Positions 21,901-30,684 of a stretch of DNA of 33,487 nt are shown piece after piece (position 1 is the stretch's first letter; the number at the start of each line of letters is the position of its first letter). The notes under the pieces were generated by a model. It was not told the origin of the DNA and searched no databases. It saw only the letters and a program-made list of their open reading frames with translations. The stretch covers positions 1 to 33,487 of the forward strand of contig CAJLCS010000017.1 in NCBI GenBank assembly GCA_905205195.1, read 5' to 3'. The DNA is from an uncultured Eubacteriales bacterium (GTDB lineage Bacteria > Bacillota > Clostridia > Oscillospirales > Oscillospiraceae). Position numbers and translations under genes: made by a program.

Positions 21901-24900
21901 ATGTCATTCTCCTTTTTCTGTGATCTTTTCACCCATTCTATCATGGGCAATTCCGAAAAGCAATTCAAGTGGAAAAAGTACAACAACTTTTGCTTCACCG
22001 GTAGCCGGTAAATCCGGGCCAGCACGGCGGCGTAGGTATTCACCTGGGGTGCGTACCGGGCCGTCACCGCCGACAGCGTGTCCTCCGTGACGAAATCCGT
22101 CTTGAAATCCAGCACGGTGATGCCGTCGTCCTCCAGCAGGGCGCAGTCCACCACGCCCTGAAGCAGGATTTTCTCCCCTTCCAGCGCCGGATCCCATGTT
22201 TTTCCGTCCTCCAGAACGGAAAATTTGAATTCCCGCAGGACCTTTCCGCCGGTGCAGAGCTTTTTCCCCAGCGGCGTCTCAAAAAAGGCCGCCAGCCGGT
22301 CCGCCGGTACAATGGCCCCCTGCTCCGGGGACAGGAACCGCTGCTCCACCAGCCGGTGCAGCTCCGCCTCGATGCCCGCCCGGCTGCCGCAGCACGCGAA
22401 GCGCAGGTACTGCATGGCGCCGTGTACCGCCGTGCCGTAGGCTTTGCCGTGAGGCTCCGCCCCGGCAAACCCCGGCCTGCGCCAGGTGCGGCGGGGCGCT
22501 TTTGCGGCAGGCGCCTGCTCCGCCGCCTCCTCGTCCTTCTCCCGGCCCTTCTGGGCGGTGGCCGTCTGCTTGGAGGGTGCCCGGGTCGCCGCCGGATAGG
22601 GATAGGCAAAGGCCAGGCTGCGGCCCAGAAGCGCCGCCGTTTCCGGCGGAAGCGCCGGCTTTTCCTCCGGCACCGGAAGCGCCTCCGCCTCTTCCGGTGC
22701 TGGTGCCTCCGTCACCTCAATTTTCCACGGATGGGGCCGGACCCGGCCCTCCACCGGGCAGCCGGCCAACGTCGTCAGAGCACCGGCCTCAGTCCTGCGC
22801 AATGCCGACAGAAGAACCCATTCTCCCGGGCAAACCACGTCCCCCGCCAACAGCACCGGGTCGCTTTTCGCCAGCCGCAGTGCCATGGTGCCCAGCTCCG
22901 ACGGCAGATTCCGGCCCGCATAGGTCATAATCAGCCGGTCTCTGGCCCGGGTCATGGCCACATACAGCACCCGCAGCTCCTCCGACAGGCTTTCCGCCGC
23001 AGATTTCACCGCAATGGCCCGTTTGGCTGCCGTGGGATATCGGACCCGGGTCCCCAGGTCCACGGCGGACAGCCCCAGCCCCAGCTCCCGGTCGCAGAGG
23101 ACCTGGGCCCGCTGGCTTTCCCGGTTGAACTCCCGGGAAAGGCCGCCGAGGAACACCACCGGAAATTCCAGTCCCTTGGACTTGTGGATGCTCATCAGCG
23201 TCACGCAGCCCGCCCCGGCCTGCTCCGACGCGGTCATCAGCCCCTTGGCCTCCAGCGCCTGCAAATGATCCAGAAACTGCTCCAGATCCCGGCGGCTGCC
23301 GTTTTCAAAATCCACCGCCAGCTGATAGAACAGCTGCAAATTTGTCCGTCTGCCTGCCCCGCCCTCCATGGCGCCGTAAAGGCTGTCCATCCGGGTCAGT
23401 GCAAAAATCCGTTCCAGCAGTCCCGCCAGCGTATCCAGCCGGGCCGCCCGCCGCAGCGTGTCCAGCGTCTGCCGGAAGGCGATGCTTTTGGGGCTGTCCC
23501 ACGCGCACAGCGCTTCGTACAGGCTTCCCGTCCGGCATCCGGCCCGCATCCGGGCCAGATCCTCGGCGGTAAAGGCAAACACCGGGCTTGCCAGCACCGC
23601 CGCCAGCGGAATATCCTGCCGGGGGTTGCTGACGGTCTGAAGCAGCGCCCGCAGCGTGGCAATTTCCGGCGTTTCCAGCAGATTGACCCCGCCGCTGCTG
23701 GCACAGCGGATGCCCTCCGCCGCCAGCGCCTGCTCGTAGACCGCCCCCACGGAACCCGGGGAGCGCAGCAGGACGGCAATGTCCTCCGGCCGGATGGGCC
23801 GCAGCGTCTCCCCCTGCCGGACCATGTGCGTGCCGTCCAGCAGCTGCCGGATCCGCCGGGCGGTAAAGGCCGCCTCCTCGGCGTATGTATCCTCCCGGAC
23901 CGTCAGGGCGTACAGCTCCACCTCCGGCTCCCCCAGCGGGACGTGGGGAATGCCCTCCCGGAGACGCTCATCCTCGCCGTACCGCAGGCCGCCGATTTCC
24001 GGGGACATACAGTCCGCAAACACGTCGTTCACGGCGTCCAGCACGGCGCCGCCGGACCGGAAGTTGCTGCTGAGCAGGATTTTCCGCCCCTCGCCGGGGG
24101 CGGCCGCCTCCGCCGGAACGTAGGTTTCGTACTTCTGAAGGAAAATCCCCGGGTCCGCCAGCCGGAACTGGTAGATGGACTGCTTCACGTCGCCCACCAG
24201 AAAGCAGTTCTGCCGCTTTGCCGTCAGGGCGCTGAAAATGGCATCCTGCACGGCGTTGGTGTCCTGATACTCGTCCACCATGATCTCCCGGAACCAGCTG
24301 CCGATTTCCGCCGCAGCCGCCGTCAGGCCGGTGCGGCTTCTTCCGTAGAGCAGGTCCAGCGTCCGGTGCTCCAGATCGCCGAAATCCAGAATCCGGCGGC
24401 GCTTCTTGGCCTGCTCATAGGCCTCGGAGAACTGCCGCACCAGCCCGACCATGCCCCGCACCGCGCCGCCGGACCGGCGCAGATCCTCCAGTACCCGCTC
24501 CGACGGGTCCGAAAACCGGCGCAGCGCCGTTTCCAGACTTTTTTTGCAGGCCGCCCGGACCGCTTTGATCTGCTCGGCCAGCAGCGGGTCCGGATTTTTC
24601 TTGGAAAAGGCCAGCCGCCCGTAATCAATCCGACCGTTGGCCCGGATTTCGTCCCAGCTGCCGCTCTGCCGCAGCGTCCGCAGCTGAAGCAGCGTGCTCT
24701 CCAGCAGCGCCGCCGGTTTTCCCATTTCCCCTGTCCGGGCCGCCGCGTCGGCGCACCGCTGCAGAGACGTAATCTGCCGGTCCAGCTCGTCAAACAGCGC
24801 CGCCGTCAGGTACCGGCCCCAGACCGTCTGCCCGGCATCGGTGATGCCTTCCGTTTCCGCCCCGTCCAGACACCGGGCCAGCCATTTCTCCGGATCCAGA

Positions 24901-25460
24901 TGGCACCGGGCGCTGTCGTACACCTTCAGCAGAATCTCCGGCACCAGCCGGTCATCCCGGCCAAGGCCCTGACTGTCGGCGAAGGCGCAGAAATCCGGAT
25001 CGTCCCCCGCCCGGTCGTAGGCCTGCTCCAGTACCTGCTCCATGGCCGCGCTCCGCAGCTCGGCGCACTCGTTTTCGTCCGCCACCCGGAAATCCGCCGG
25101 AAGGTCCAGCCGATAGGCGTACTCCCGGAGCAAATCGCCGCAGAAGGCGTGGACTGTGGAGATTTTCGCCAGATACAGCCGCTGCATCTGCTGCTGCAAA
25201 TGCCGGTTGCCCGGCGCTTCGGCAATCCGTTCGGCCAGCTTGGCCGCAATTTTCCCCCGCAGCTCCGCCGCGGCAGCCTTGGTATAGGTAATCAGCAGGA
25301 AATCGTCCAGATTGGCCGGGTCCGCCGGGTCCGTCAGATACCGCATCAGCCGGTCTACCAGCACCTTGGTTTTGCCCGATCCGGCTGCCGCCGAAACCAG
25401 CAGCTTACCGCCCCGGTTTTCCACCGCCTGCTTCTGCTGGGGGGTTAAGGTTTCAGCCAT
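21897..25460 (-). CDS. addA: ATP-dependent helicase/nuclease subunit A
   Basis: AddA with AddB forms the Firmicutes counterpart of RecBCD, processing double-strand breaks. The 1187-residue protein is a UvrD-type helicase: Walker A at AAAGSGKTK (24-32), motif II MVDEYQDTNAVQ, motif III-like NCFLVGDVKQSIYQFR, and LMSIHKSKGLEFPVVFL and LYVAMTRARDRL near the C-terminal helicase half. The RecB-family nuclease domain ends the protein, with LLQGVVDCALLEDDGITVLDFKTD, where Asp1118 and Lys1120 are catalytic. Its start overlaps the addB stop by 8 bases, with AAAGGAGA upstream. The downstream 694-residue gene overlaps its stop. Confidence 0.96.
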   Translation of the reverse strand: MAETLTPQQKQAVENRGGKLLVSAAAGSGKTKVLVDRLMRYLTDPADPANLDDFLLITYTKAAAAELRGKIAAKLAERIAEAPGNRHLQQQMQRLYLAKISTVHAFCGDLLREYAYRLDLPADFRVADENECAELRSAAMEQVLEQAYDRAGDDPDFCAFADSQGLGRDDRLVPEILLKVYDSARCHLDPEKWLARCLDGAETEGITDAGQTVWGRYLTAALFDELDRQITSLQRCADAAARTGEMGKPAALLESTLLQLRTLRQSGSWDEIRANGRIDYGRLAFSKKNPDPLLAEQIKAVRAACKKSLETALRRFSDPSERVLEDLRRSGGAVRGMVGLVRQFSEAYEQAKKRRRILDFGDLEHRTLDLLYGRSRTGLTAAAAEIGSWFREIMVDEYQDTNAVQDAIFSALTAKRQNCFLVGDVKQSIYQFRLADPGIFLQKYETYVPAEAAAPGEGRKILLSSNFRSGGAVLDAVNDVFADCMSPEIGGLRYGEDERLREGIPHVPLGEPEVELYALTVREDTYAEEAAFTARRIRQLLDGTHMVRQGETLRPIRPEDIAVLLRSPGSVGAVYEQALAAEGIRCASSGGVNLLETPEIATLRALLQTVSNPRQDIPLAAVLASPVFAFTAEDLARMRAGCRTGSLYEALCAWDSPKSIAFRQTLDTLRRAARLDTLAGLLERIFALTRMDSLYGAMEGGAGRRTNLQLFYQLAVDFENGSRRDLEQFLDHLQALEAKGLMTASEQAGAGCVTLMSIHKSKGLEFPVVFLGGLSREFNRESQRAQVLCDRELGLGLSAVDLGTRVRYPTAAKRAIAVKSAAESLSEELRVLYVAMTRARDRLIMTYAGRNLPSELGTMALRLAKSDPVLLAGDVVCPGEWVLLSALRRTEAGALTTLAGCPVEGRVRPHPWKIEVTEAPAPEEAEALPVPEEKPALPPETAALLGRSLAFAYPYPAATRAPSKQTATAQKGREKDEEAAEQAPAAKAPRRTWRRPGFAGAEPHGKAYGTAVHGAMQYLRFACCGSRAGIEAELHRLVEQRFLSPEQGAIVPADRLAAFFETPLGKKLCTGGKVLREFKFSVLEDGKTWDPALEGEKILLQGVVDCALLEDDGITVLDFKTDFVTEDTLSAVTARYAPQVNTYAAVLARIYRLPVKQKLLYFFHLNCFSELPMIEWVKRSQKKENDI

Positions 25461-28400
25461 GCTCCGTCTCCTTTCCGATTTCTTCCCAGAACCGCTGGGC
25501 CGTTACCGCTTTGTAGTTCCGCCGCCCGGCCACGTCCGCCGGATGGCAGATCGGCCCGTAGGGGCAGAAGGTGCAGGCGTTGTGGCTGGTACCCCGGGTG
25601 TAGGGGTTCGGCGTCACATTGCCGGAGGCAATGTCGTCCACCATCCGGCCCACCAGTGCAAAGACATACTGCCGCAGCTGTCCCAGCTGTTCCCGGTCCG
25701 CCAGGTCGCCGGTCAGCGTGCCGTCCTTTTTCCGGGTACAGCACAGCCGCCCCGGCGCCTCCGGGGACTCCATGGCGTCCAGCACCGTCTCGTCCTCCAA
25801 AAGCAGGCCCTTGCGCTTCCATTCCTTCACCCGGGCCTGGGCCGCTTCCTCCTCGGTCAGCTCTCCGTCCGCCGACAGCAGCGGTGCCCGGGCCGGGAAG
25901 TACTGTACCCCCGCCGGGACCGCCCCGGCGCCTACGACCGCTTCGCCGCCCTCGGCCAGCGCAAAGAGATACAGCAGCATCTGAAGCCCCACGCCGTTGA
26001 GCACGTCGCAGTAATCAAAGTCCTTTTTCCCGGTTTTGTAGTCCACCACCCGGAAATACCGGCTTCCCGCCGACTGCCACACGTCCACCCGGTCCACAAA
26101 GCCCCGCAGGATGGCGTCCATCTTCCGCCCGGGCACCGCAATGGCCGGCAGGCCCTCCCCGGCGCCGAAGGCGACTTCAAAATCCACCGGCGCGAAGGAT
26201 GCGCCGTGCAGTTCCTGCCACAGCTCCCGCACCACCATCTCCAGCTCCTGCCCGTTGCGGCGGAACAGATAATTCTGACGCTCGGAATCCAGCTGGGCAA
26301 ACCGCTCCCCGGCATAGGCCGCAGAATGGCGGGCCGCAATGGCCAGCGTTTCCTCCAGCGTCACCATCCGGAAGCCGCCCCGGTCCCGGATCTCCCGGGC
26401 CGTCTGCTCCAGCACCGCATGAACATAAGTACCGAATTCCGCCGGGTCCACGGTGATTTCCTTCCGCTCCTGCGCCTTCAGGCCGTATTTCAGGAAATAG
26501 GACAGGCGGCACTCCGCCTGCCGGTCAATCTGGGACGCCGACAGCCGCAGCCGACTGCCGTACAGCGCCCGGACGGTCTCCCCGGACATGGCGCCCAGCG
26601 TATAGCCCCGTCGCCCCCGGACCTCCCGGTAGGCGTCGAGGACCCCCAGCCGTGCCGCCGTCTCCGACGCGCCGCAGCCCGCCAGATAGGCCCCGGCCTC
26701 CCAGGGATCCGTCAGTGCCGCCTCCGGCGCGGGCCGGTCCTCCTCCGTGCCGCCTGCCAGCGCCGCCAGCCGCCGGAACACAAAGGACGGCTGCCCCGCC
26801 GGGCAGAAAATCGATGCCGTTTCCGATGCGCCGCACACAACGCCGTAAATATCGGCAAATTCCGCCTGAAGGCCCTCCAGCGCACCGCCGGTCAGGGGCA
26901 GGCCCAACGCCCGCAGCGCCACCCGCTCCCCGTCGGTGAGGATACCCTGGGCGCCGCCGTAGCCCGGCAGCTTGCCCTCCTCGGCCCCCAGCAGAAGCAA
27001 GTGCTTTTCCTGCTGGCAGCGCATGGCGCTGACCGGTCCGGCGGTGACCGCATCCAGCACCGGTGGGATGGTACCCACGTCGTACTGGCTCAGCAGCAGC
27101 GCCAGCAGCCGGGCAAAGGCCTCCGGCTCCCACACCGTCCGGCCCAGCACGTCGTAAAGCTGCTCCAGCGCCGTCAGCAGGATTTCCCACAGCTGATTGA
27201 GGATCTGGGCCTCCCGGTCCTCGCCGGAGGCATCCATTTCCTCCGCCAGCCGACGCAGCCGGTCCGCCAGCTCCATCTCTTCCAGAAAGCCGTAAAGGGC
27301 CTGCACCTGTCCGGCCAGATTTTCCGCCGCCCGGAAGCCCGCCTGCAGCCGGGCCAGCGGCTCCACGGCGGCAGCCCGGGCCTCGTTCAGCCGGTCCAGC
27401 CGCTGCCGGGCGTCGTCGTCCCACACGCCGCCGAGGCCGTCCGGATGCCGGGTCCAGACCTGCTTCCAGCCGTCGCCCCGGATGCCCCAGATCACCGCAT
27501 AGTTCTCCACCCGGTCACAGGTGTCCGCGTCCAGCGGCGACAGCACCGACTTGAAATACCGCAGCACTTCCCTCTGCTCCAACCCGCCCAGCGCAGCGTT
27601 GACGGCGGAAAGGACGGTGGCCACCACGGATTTCTGCAGAATGTCTTCTTTTCCGGAGTGATACACCGGAATGCCGCACCGGTGGAACACCTGATCGATC
27701 AGCGGCTGGTAGGACGCCATGTCCGTGCAGACCACGGTGATGTCCCGATAGCGGCAGCCGCCCCGCACCAGCTCCAGAATCCGCCGGGCCGCGCTGCGGC
27801 ACTCGTCATAGGGCGTGGGGCACAGCACCGGGTGGAGCCTGCCCTGCAGCGCCGGGTCCGGCGTCAGGCTGCCCTGAAACAGCTTCTGCCGGGCCGCTTC
27901 CAGCGGCATCCGGGGGGCGGGGACCGTCCGGATCTCCACCGGAACACCCTGCCGTTCGGCGCAGCGGAGCAGCTCCCGGGCCGTCTGCCCGGCTTTTTCA
28001 AAGGCCGGGTCGGCGGAATCCGGCCCGTCGCAGGTCAGGCTCACCGTCACGCCGGGGCTGTGGAGGATCAGATGCTCCAGAATGGCCAGATGCTGCCGGG
28101 TAAAATCCGGAAATCCGTCAATGTAAAAGGTGTGGGTCTGGGCAAAATCGCTGTCCTCCAGCCGTTCCAGCACCCAGGTCATCTGGTCCCGGGGATCCCG
28201 CTTGCCCCGGCTGCACAGGCTGTCGTAGGCCTCCAGCAGCAACGAAAGCTCCTCCAGCTTCTGGGAAAAGCCTCCCTCCGTCTCCGCCGCAGCCTGCCGC
28301 AGGTCCGCCGCCGAAATGCAGCAGCGCTTGAATTCATCCACGGCCTCCACAAGCCCCGTCAGAAATTCCGGCTTTGTTTCCACCGCCGCGTAGGCCTTCA

Positions 28401-28710
28401 GACGGCTGTGCAGGCTCCGGGCCGCCGCCGCCATGGCAACCACCCGGCCGCCGCCGTCCAGACACGGCTCCGCGCCATAGCCTGCGGCATCCGCCACCCG
28501 CCGGGCCAGCCGGGTGAAGGACAGCACCTCGGCAAATCGGCTGGCGGTATCCCCCGCCGCCGCGCACAGGCGGCGCTCCGTCTCGTGGCTGATCAGCTCC
28601 GGCACCATTAAAATCCGTCCGGGCCGCTCCGCCGCCACATCGGCGGCAATCCGGTGAAGAATTTCCTCCCGATTGGCGGTCCAGTCCGTTCCAAGCAGCA
28701 GCTGCAGCAT
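25453..28710 (-). CDS. addB: ATP-dependent helicase/deoxyribonuclease subunit B
   Basis: A 1085-residue AddB. The C-terminal nuclease carries FRVVDYKTGKKDF with Asp890 and Lys892. The cysteines of the AddB 4Fe-4S staple are visible as Cys734 (QAECRLSYFLKYGLKAQ) and the C-terminal Cys1046, Cys1049 and Cys1055 (CTFCPYGPIC). The N-terminal helicase-like part is degenerate, as in the family. Residues 5-16 read LLGTDWTANREE, where B. subtilis AddB has a Walker A motif, so ATP binding appears lost. AAGGAGG lies about 7 bases before the ATG at 28710. It is first in the addB-addA-unknown unit. Confidence 0.94.
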   Translation of the reverse strand: MLQLLLGTDWTANREEILHRIAADVAAERPGRILMVPELISHETERRLCAAAGDTASRFAEVLSFTRLARRVADAAGYGAEPCLDGGGRVVAMAAAARSLHSRLKAYAAVETKPEFLTGLVEAVDEFKRCCISAADLRQAAAETEGGFSQKLEELSLLLEAYDSLCSRGKRDPRDQMTWVLERLEDSDFAQTHTFYIDGFPDFTRQHLAILEHLILHSPGVTVSLTCDGPDSADPAFEKAGQTARELLRCAERQGVPVEIRTVPAPRMPLEAARQKLFQGSLTPDPALQGRLHPVLCPTPYDECRSAARRILELVRGGCRYRDITVVCTDMASYQPLIDQVFHRCGIPVYHSGKEDILQKSVVATVLSAVNAALGGLEQREVLRYFKSVLSPLDADTCDRVENYAVIWGIRGDGWKQVWTRHPDGLGGVWDDDARQRLDRLNEARAAAVEPLARLQAGFRAAENLAGQVQALYGFLEEMELADRLRRLAEEMDASGEDREAQILNQLWEILLTALEQLYDVLGRTVWEPEAFARLLALLLSQYDVGTIPPVLDAVTAGPVSAMRCQQEKHLLLLGAEEGKLPGYGGAQGILTDGERVALRALGLPLTGGALEGLQAEFADIYGVVCGASETASIFCPAGQPSFVFRRLAALAGGTEEDRPAPEAALTDPWEAGAYLAGCGASETAARLGVLDAYREVRGRRGYTLGAMSGETVRALYGSRLRLSASQIDRQAECRLSYFLKYGLKAQERKEITVDPAEFGTYVHAVLEQTAREIRDRGGFRMVTLEETLAIAARHSAAYAGERFAQLDSERQNYLFRRNGQELEMVVRELWQELHGASFAPVDFEVAFGAGEGLPAIAVPGRKMDAILRGFVDRVDVWQSAGSRYFRVVDYKTGKKDFDYCDVLNGVGLQMLLYLFALAEGGEAVVGAGAVPAGVQYFPARAPLLSADGELTEEEAAQARVKEWKRKGLLLEDETVLDAMESPEAPGRLCCTRKKDGTLTGDLADREQLGQLRQYVFALVGRMVDDIASGNVTPNPYTRGTSHNACTFCPYGPICHPADVAGRRNYKAVTAQRFWEEIGKETEHG

Positions 28711-28742
28711 AGGCAGTCCTCCTTTTTCTCTCGTCTGCCGCT

Positions 28743-28751
28743 ATCATACCA
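28743..28751 (-). promoter_or_regulatory. extended -10 promoter for addB
   Basis: Reading leftward, TGGTATGAT is a good extended -10; no convincing -35 precedes it. It lies 33 bases before the addB ATG. Confidence 0.55.
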
Positions 28752-28775
28752 TAAATTCCGTCCGAATAACAGGTA

Positions 28776-29390
28776 CTAATTCCCGGCAAACAGCAGATTC
28801 TCGCCTTTGCCCAGCCAGTCCAGCAGGAAAAACCGGAGCCGGTAGGGCGTCCGGCCGGTGATGGCGCCGGTCAGCGGGTCGTCAAAGCCCGCTTCCTCTG
28901 CCGCCGCTTCCACCGATTCCTCCGCCGCCGGAAGGCACAGCTGAGGAAACACCACGCACCACCAGTTGTGCCCCTCCCCCTTGCCGATGGTCACCCGCAG
29001 GGCCTGATAAACCCCCGCCGGGAGGGAAAAGGTCTCATAGTCCCGGGTGGGAAACGGCTCCCGATCCAGCCGCACCGCCGCCCGGTCCGCCACGCCCATG
29101 GCGTCAAGCACCGTGTTGGCCAGCTGCTCCAGCTCCGGCAAGCGGCAGCTTAAGCAGGCCATGGCCTGCGACACGTCCGTCACCCCGTCCAGATCCTGCC
29201 GCAGCTGCGCCGTCAGCGCATCCCGGACCTGCAGCTTGATCTGCTGATCCGCCTCGGAATCGGAATTGGCCACCACATGAAGCCGGATCAGGTCCCGGTT
29301 CAGCCGCTGCCGGTCCAGCACCACGCTGCCGCACCAGACCAGAGCCGCCGCCGCGCCGACACAAAGAAGCCGCCTGCACCATTTTTTCAT
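28776..29390 (-). CDS. spoIIR: stage II sporulation protein R
   Basis: SpoIIR is made in the forespore under sigma-F, secreted into the intermembrane space, and triggers SpoIIGA to process pro-sigma-E in the mother cell. The 204-residue protein has an N-terminal hydrophobic segment at about 8-25 after MKKWCRR. The family signatures LIRLHVVANSDSEADQQIKL and GEGHNWWCVVFPQLCLP follow. The ATG at 29390 directly follows a T-run of a terminator-like hairpin and has only GGGCGG as a possible ribosome-binding site. An upstream in-frame TTG at 29405 lies inside the hairpin and is less likely. Sigma-F control is suggested by a motif at 29420-29449. Confidence 0.94.
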   Translation of the reverse strand: MKKWCRRLLCVGAAAALVWCGSVVLDRQRLNRDLIRLHVVANSDSEADQQIKLQVRDALTAQLRQDLDGVTDVSQAMACLSCRLPELEQLANTVLDAMGVADRAAVRLDREPFPTRDYETFSLPAGVYQALRVTIGKGEGHNWWCVVFPQLCLPAAEESVEAAAEEAGFDDPLTGAITGRTPYRLRFFLLDWLGKGENLLFAGN

Positions 29391-29431
29391 AAAAACACCG
29401 CCCAAATTGAGAATACTCTCAGTTTGGGCGG
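29391..29431 (-). terminator. intrinsic terminator after ispE
   Basis: On the minus strand a stem of about 15 bp (CCGCCCAAA... with one G-U type mismatch) and a 4-base loop at 29398-29431 is followed by TTTTT (29395-29391). It starts 12 bases after the ispE stop and ends right at the spoIIR ATG. Confidence 0.85.
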
Positions 29432-29449
29432 CATTCGCCGGAATTATAC
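29420..29449 (-). promoter_or_regulatory. candidate sigma-F promoter for spoIIR
   Basis: GTATA (29449-29445) matches the sigma-F -35, followed after 15 bases by GCCCAAACTG (29429-29420), a partial match to GGNRANANTW. It overlaps the ispE stop codon. Spacing and context fit; the -10 is weak. Confidence 0.4.
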
Positions 29450-30301
29450 AGGTTTGGCAATAAATACCTTGGGATAGTTCTCTTTCAGCATATTGCAGGC
29501 CACGGCGGCAAATTCAAAGCTTGGCATGATGCCGAACACCGCCGAACCGGAGCCGGTCATCTGCTGGCCCAGCGAGCCGTAGCTGTTGAGAATGGACTTG
29601 ATGTAGTTCAGCTCCAGATGCTCCGCCGTCACCACCGGGTCAAATACGTTGAAAATCTGATCCGCCACCCGGCCGATGTCCCCGGCCAGCAGCGCCGACT
29701 CCATGGCCCGGTTGTCCGGATGTTTGGCAATGGCCGTCTCGTCCAGCTTCCGGTAAAGTTCCGGCGTGGAGGAGGAAAAGTCCGGCTTGCAGATGACGAA
29801 CACGCAGTCCGGCAGGTCCGGCAGCTTCCGCAGCCGCTCGCCCCGACCCTCCACCATGGCCGTGCCGCACAGGGTGCAGAAGGGCACGTCGCTGCCCACC
29901 TCCGCGCCAAGCTCCGCCAGCGCCAGAATGGACAGGGGGCTGCCGTAGTGCTTGTTCAGCGCCCGGAGCACCGCCGCCGCGTCGGCGCTGCCGCCGCCGA
30001 GACCCGCCTGCGACGGGATCCGCTTGGTGATCCGGATGGCAAGGCCGTTGGGGTCCCGGTGGGTCAGGTCAAAGAACACCTTCGCCGCCTTCCAGGCCAG
30101 ATTGGTTTCGTCGGTGGGGATCTCCGCCCGGTCGCAGGAAAGGGTCCAGTCCTTCCCGGTGTCCAGATCGATTTCCACGTCGTCCCGGACGGAAATGGTC
30201 TGCATGACGCTTTGCAGATTGTGATAGCCGTCCGGCCGCTTGCCCAGCACGTCCAGCGTCAGATTCAGTTTGGCAAATGCGCCCTCATAAAGCGTGGTCA
30301 T
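29444..30301 (-). CDS. ispE: 4-diphosphocytidyl-2-C-methyl-D-erythritol kinase
   Basis: A GHMP kinase of the MEP isoprenoid pathway that phosphorylates CDP-ME at the 2-hydroxyl. The 285-residue product has AFAKLNLTLDVLGKRPDGYH with Lys11, the ATP-binding glycine-rich loop PSQAGLGGGSADAAA (97-110), and GSDVPF with catalytic Asp138. The C-terminal MTGSGSAVFGI block is also typical. GGAGGAG lies about 7 bases before the ATG at 30301. It has its own promoter and a terminator immediately before spoIIR. Together with ispH at the other end of the window it shows that the MEP route is used. Confidence 0.97.
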   Translation of the reverse strand: MTTLYEGAFAKLNLTLDVLGKRPDGYHNLQSVMQTISVRDDVEIDLDTGKDWTLSCDRAEIPTDETNLAWKAAKVFFDLTHRDPNGLAIRITKRIPSQAGLGGGSADAAAVLRALNKHYGSPLSILALAELGAEVGSDVPFCTLCGTAMVEGRGERLRKLPDLPDCVFVICKPDFSSSTPELYRKLDETAIAKHPDNRAMESALLAGDIGRVADQIFNVFDPVVTAEHLELNYIKSILNSYGSLGQQMTGSGSAVFGIMPSFEFAAVACNMLKENYPKVFIAKPV

Positions 30302-30333
30302 AATAAGCTCCTCCGTCTTGCCCGTTTTGATTT

Positions 30334-30362
30334 ATTATACCGTATCCGCCGGTTTTTTGCAA
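30334..30362 (-). promoter_or_regulatory. sigma-A promoter for ispE
   Basis: TTGCAA (30362-30357), 17 bases, TATAAT (30339-30334). The leader is about 27 bases. This is near consensus. Confidence 0.9.
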
Positions 30363-30437
30363 TTGCTTTTCCCTGGGCCGTATCATTTTCCCGTTTTCGG
30401 GAATCCTAGGGATATCAATCAAACGGGAGGTAATCAC

Positions 30438-30641
30438 ATGGATACACTTGCACTGATTTTATCGGTCATCGGCTGCCTGAACTGGGGGCTGGTGGGTATT
30501 TTCCGGTTTGACCTGGTGGCATGGCTCTTCGGCGGTCAGGCCGCGGTATTCAGCCGGATCGTCTATACGCTGGTGGGCCTTGCCGGTCTGTGGTGCATTT
30601 CGTTCTTCTTCCGCCGGAAGCAGACCATGGCGCAGGAATAA
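30438..30641 (+). CDS. small DUF378 membrane protein
   Basis: A 67-residue protein with two transmembrane segments, at about 5-24 and 36-57. ALILSVIGCLNWGLVGIFRFD and the block SRIVYTLVGLAGLWCISF match DUF378 (YuzA-like) proteins, whose role is unknown. The start at 30438 is fixed by GGGAGG 7 bases upstream; the frame is open further back but without a ribosome-binding site. The upstream 75 bases contain the hairpin CCCG-TTTT-CGGG, but no clear sigma-A promoter was found. The gene stands alone with a terminator directly after it. Confidence 0.9.
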   Translation: MDTLALILSVIGCLNWGLVGIFRFDLVAWLFGGQAAVFSRIVYTLVGLAGLWCISFFFRRKQTMAQE

Positions 30642-30645
30642 ACGT

Positions 30646-30680
30646 CGGCAGCACGCAAAACGCGTGCTGCCGCAGTTTTT
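30646..30680 (+). terminator. intrinsic terminator after the DUF378 gene
   Basis: CGGCAGCACGC (30646-30656), AAAAC loop, complementary arm (30662-30672), then CA and TTTTTT. The convergent minus-strand gene ends at 30685, so the hairpin may serve both strands. Confidence 0.9.
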
Positions 30681-30684
30681 TCTT

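Noticed and set aside
22356..25448. Plus-strand ORF of 1030 codons opposite addA
   Set aside because: Same antisense pattern; all helicase and nuclease motifs of AddA are on the minus strand.
25312..28611. Plus-strand ORF of 1099 codons opposite addB
   Set aside because: Its composition (Arg, Gln, His, Pro, Leu) is typical of antisense reading in GC-rich genes, it has no ribosome-binding site, and addB and addA motifs are clear on the other strand.
30380..30437. Sigma-F or sigma-B type promoter before the DUF378 gene
   Set aside because: GTATC followed after 15 bases by GGAATCCTAG matches too few consensus positions, and no other element fits.
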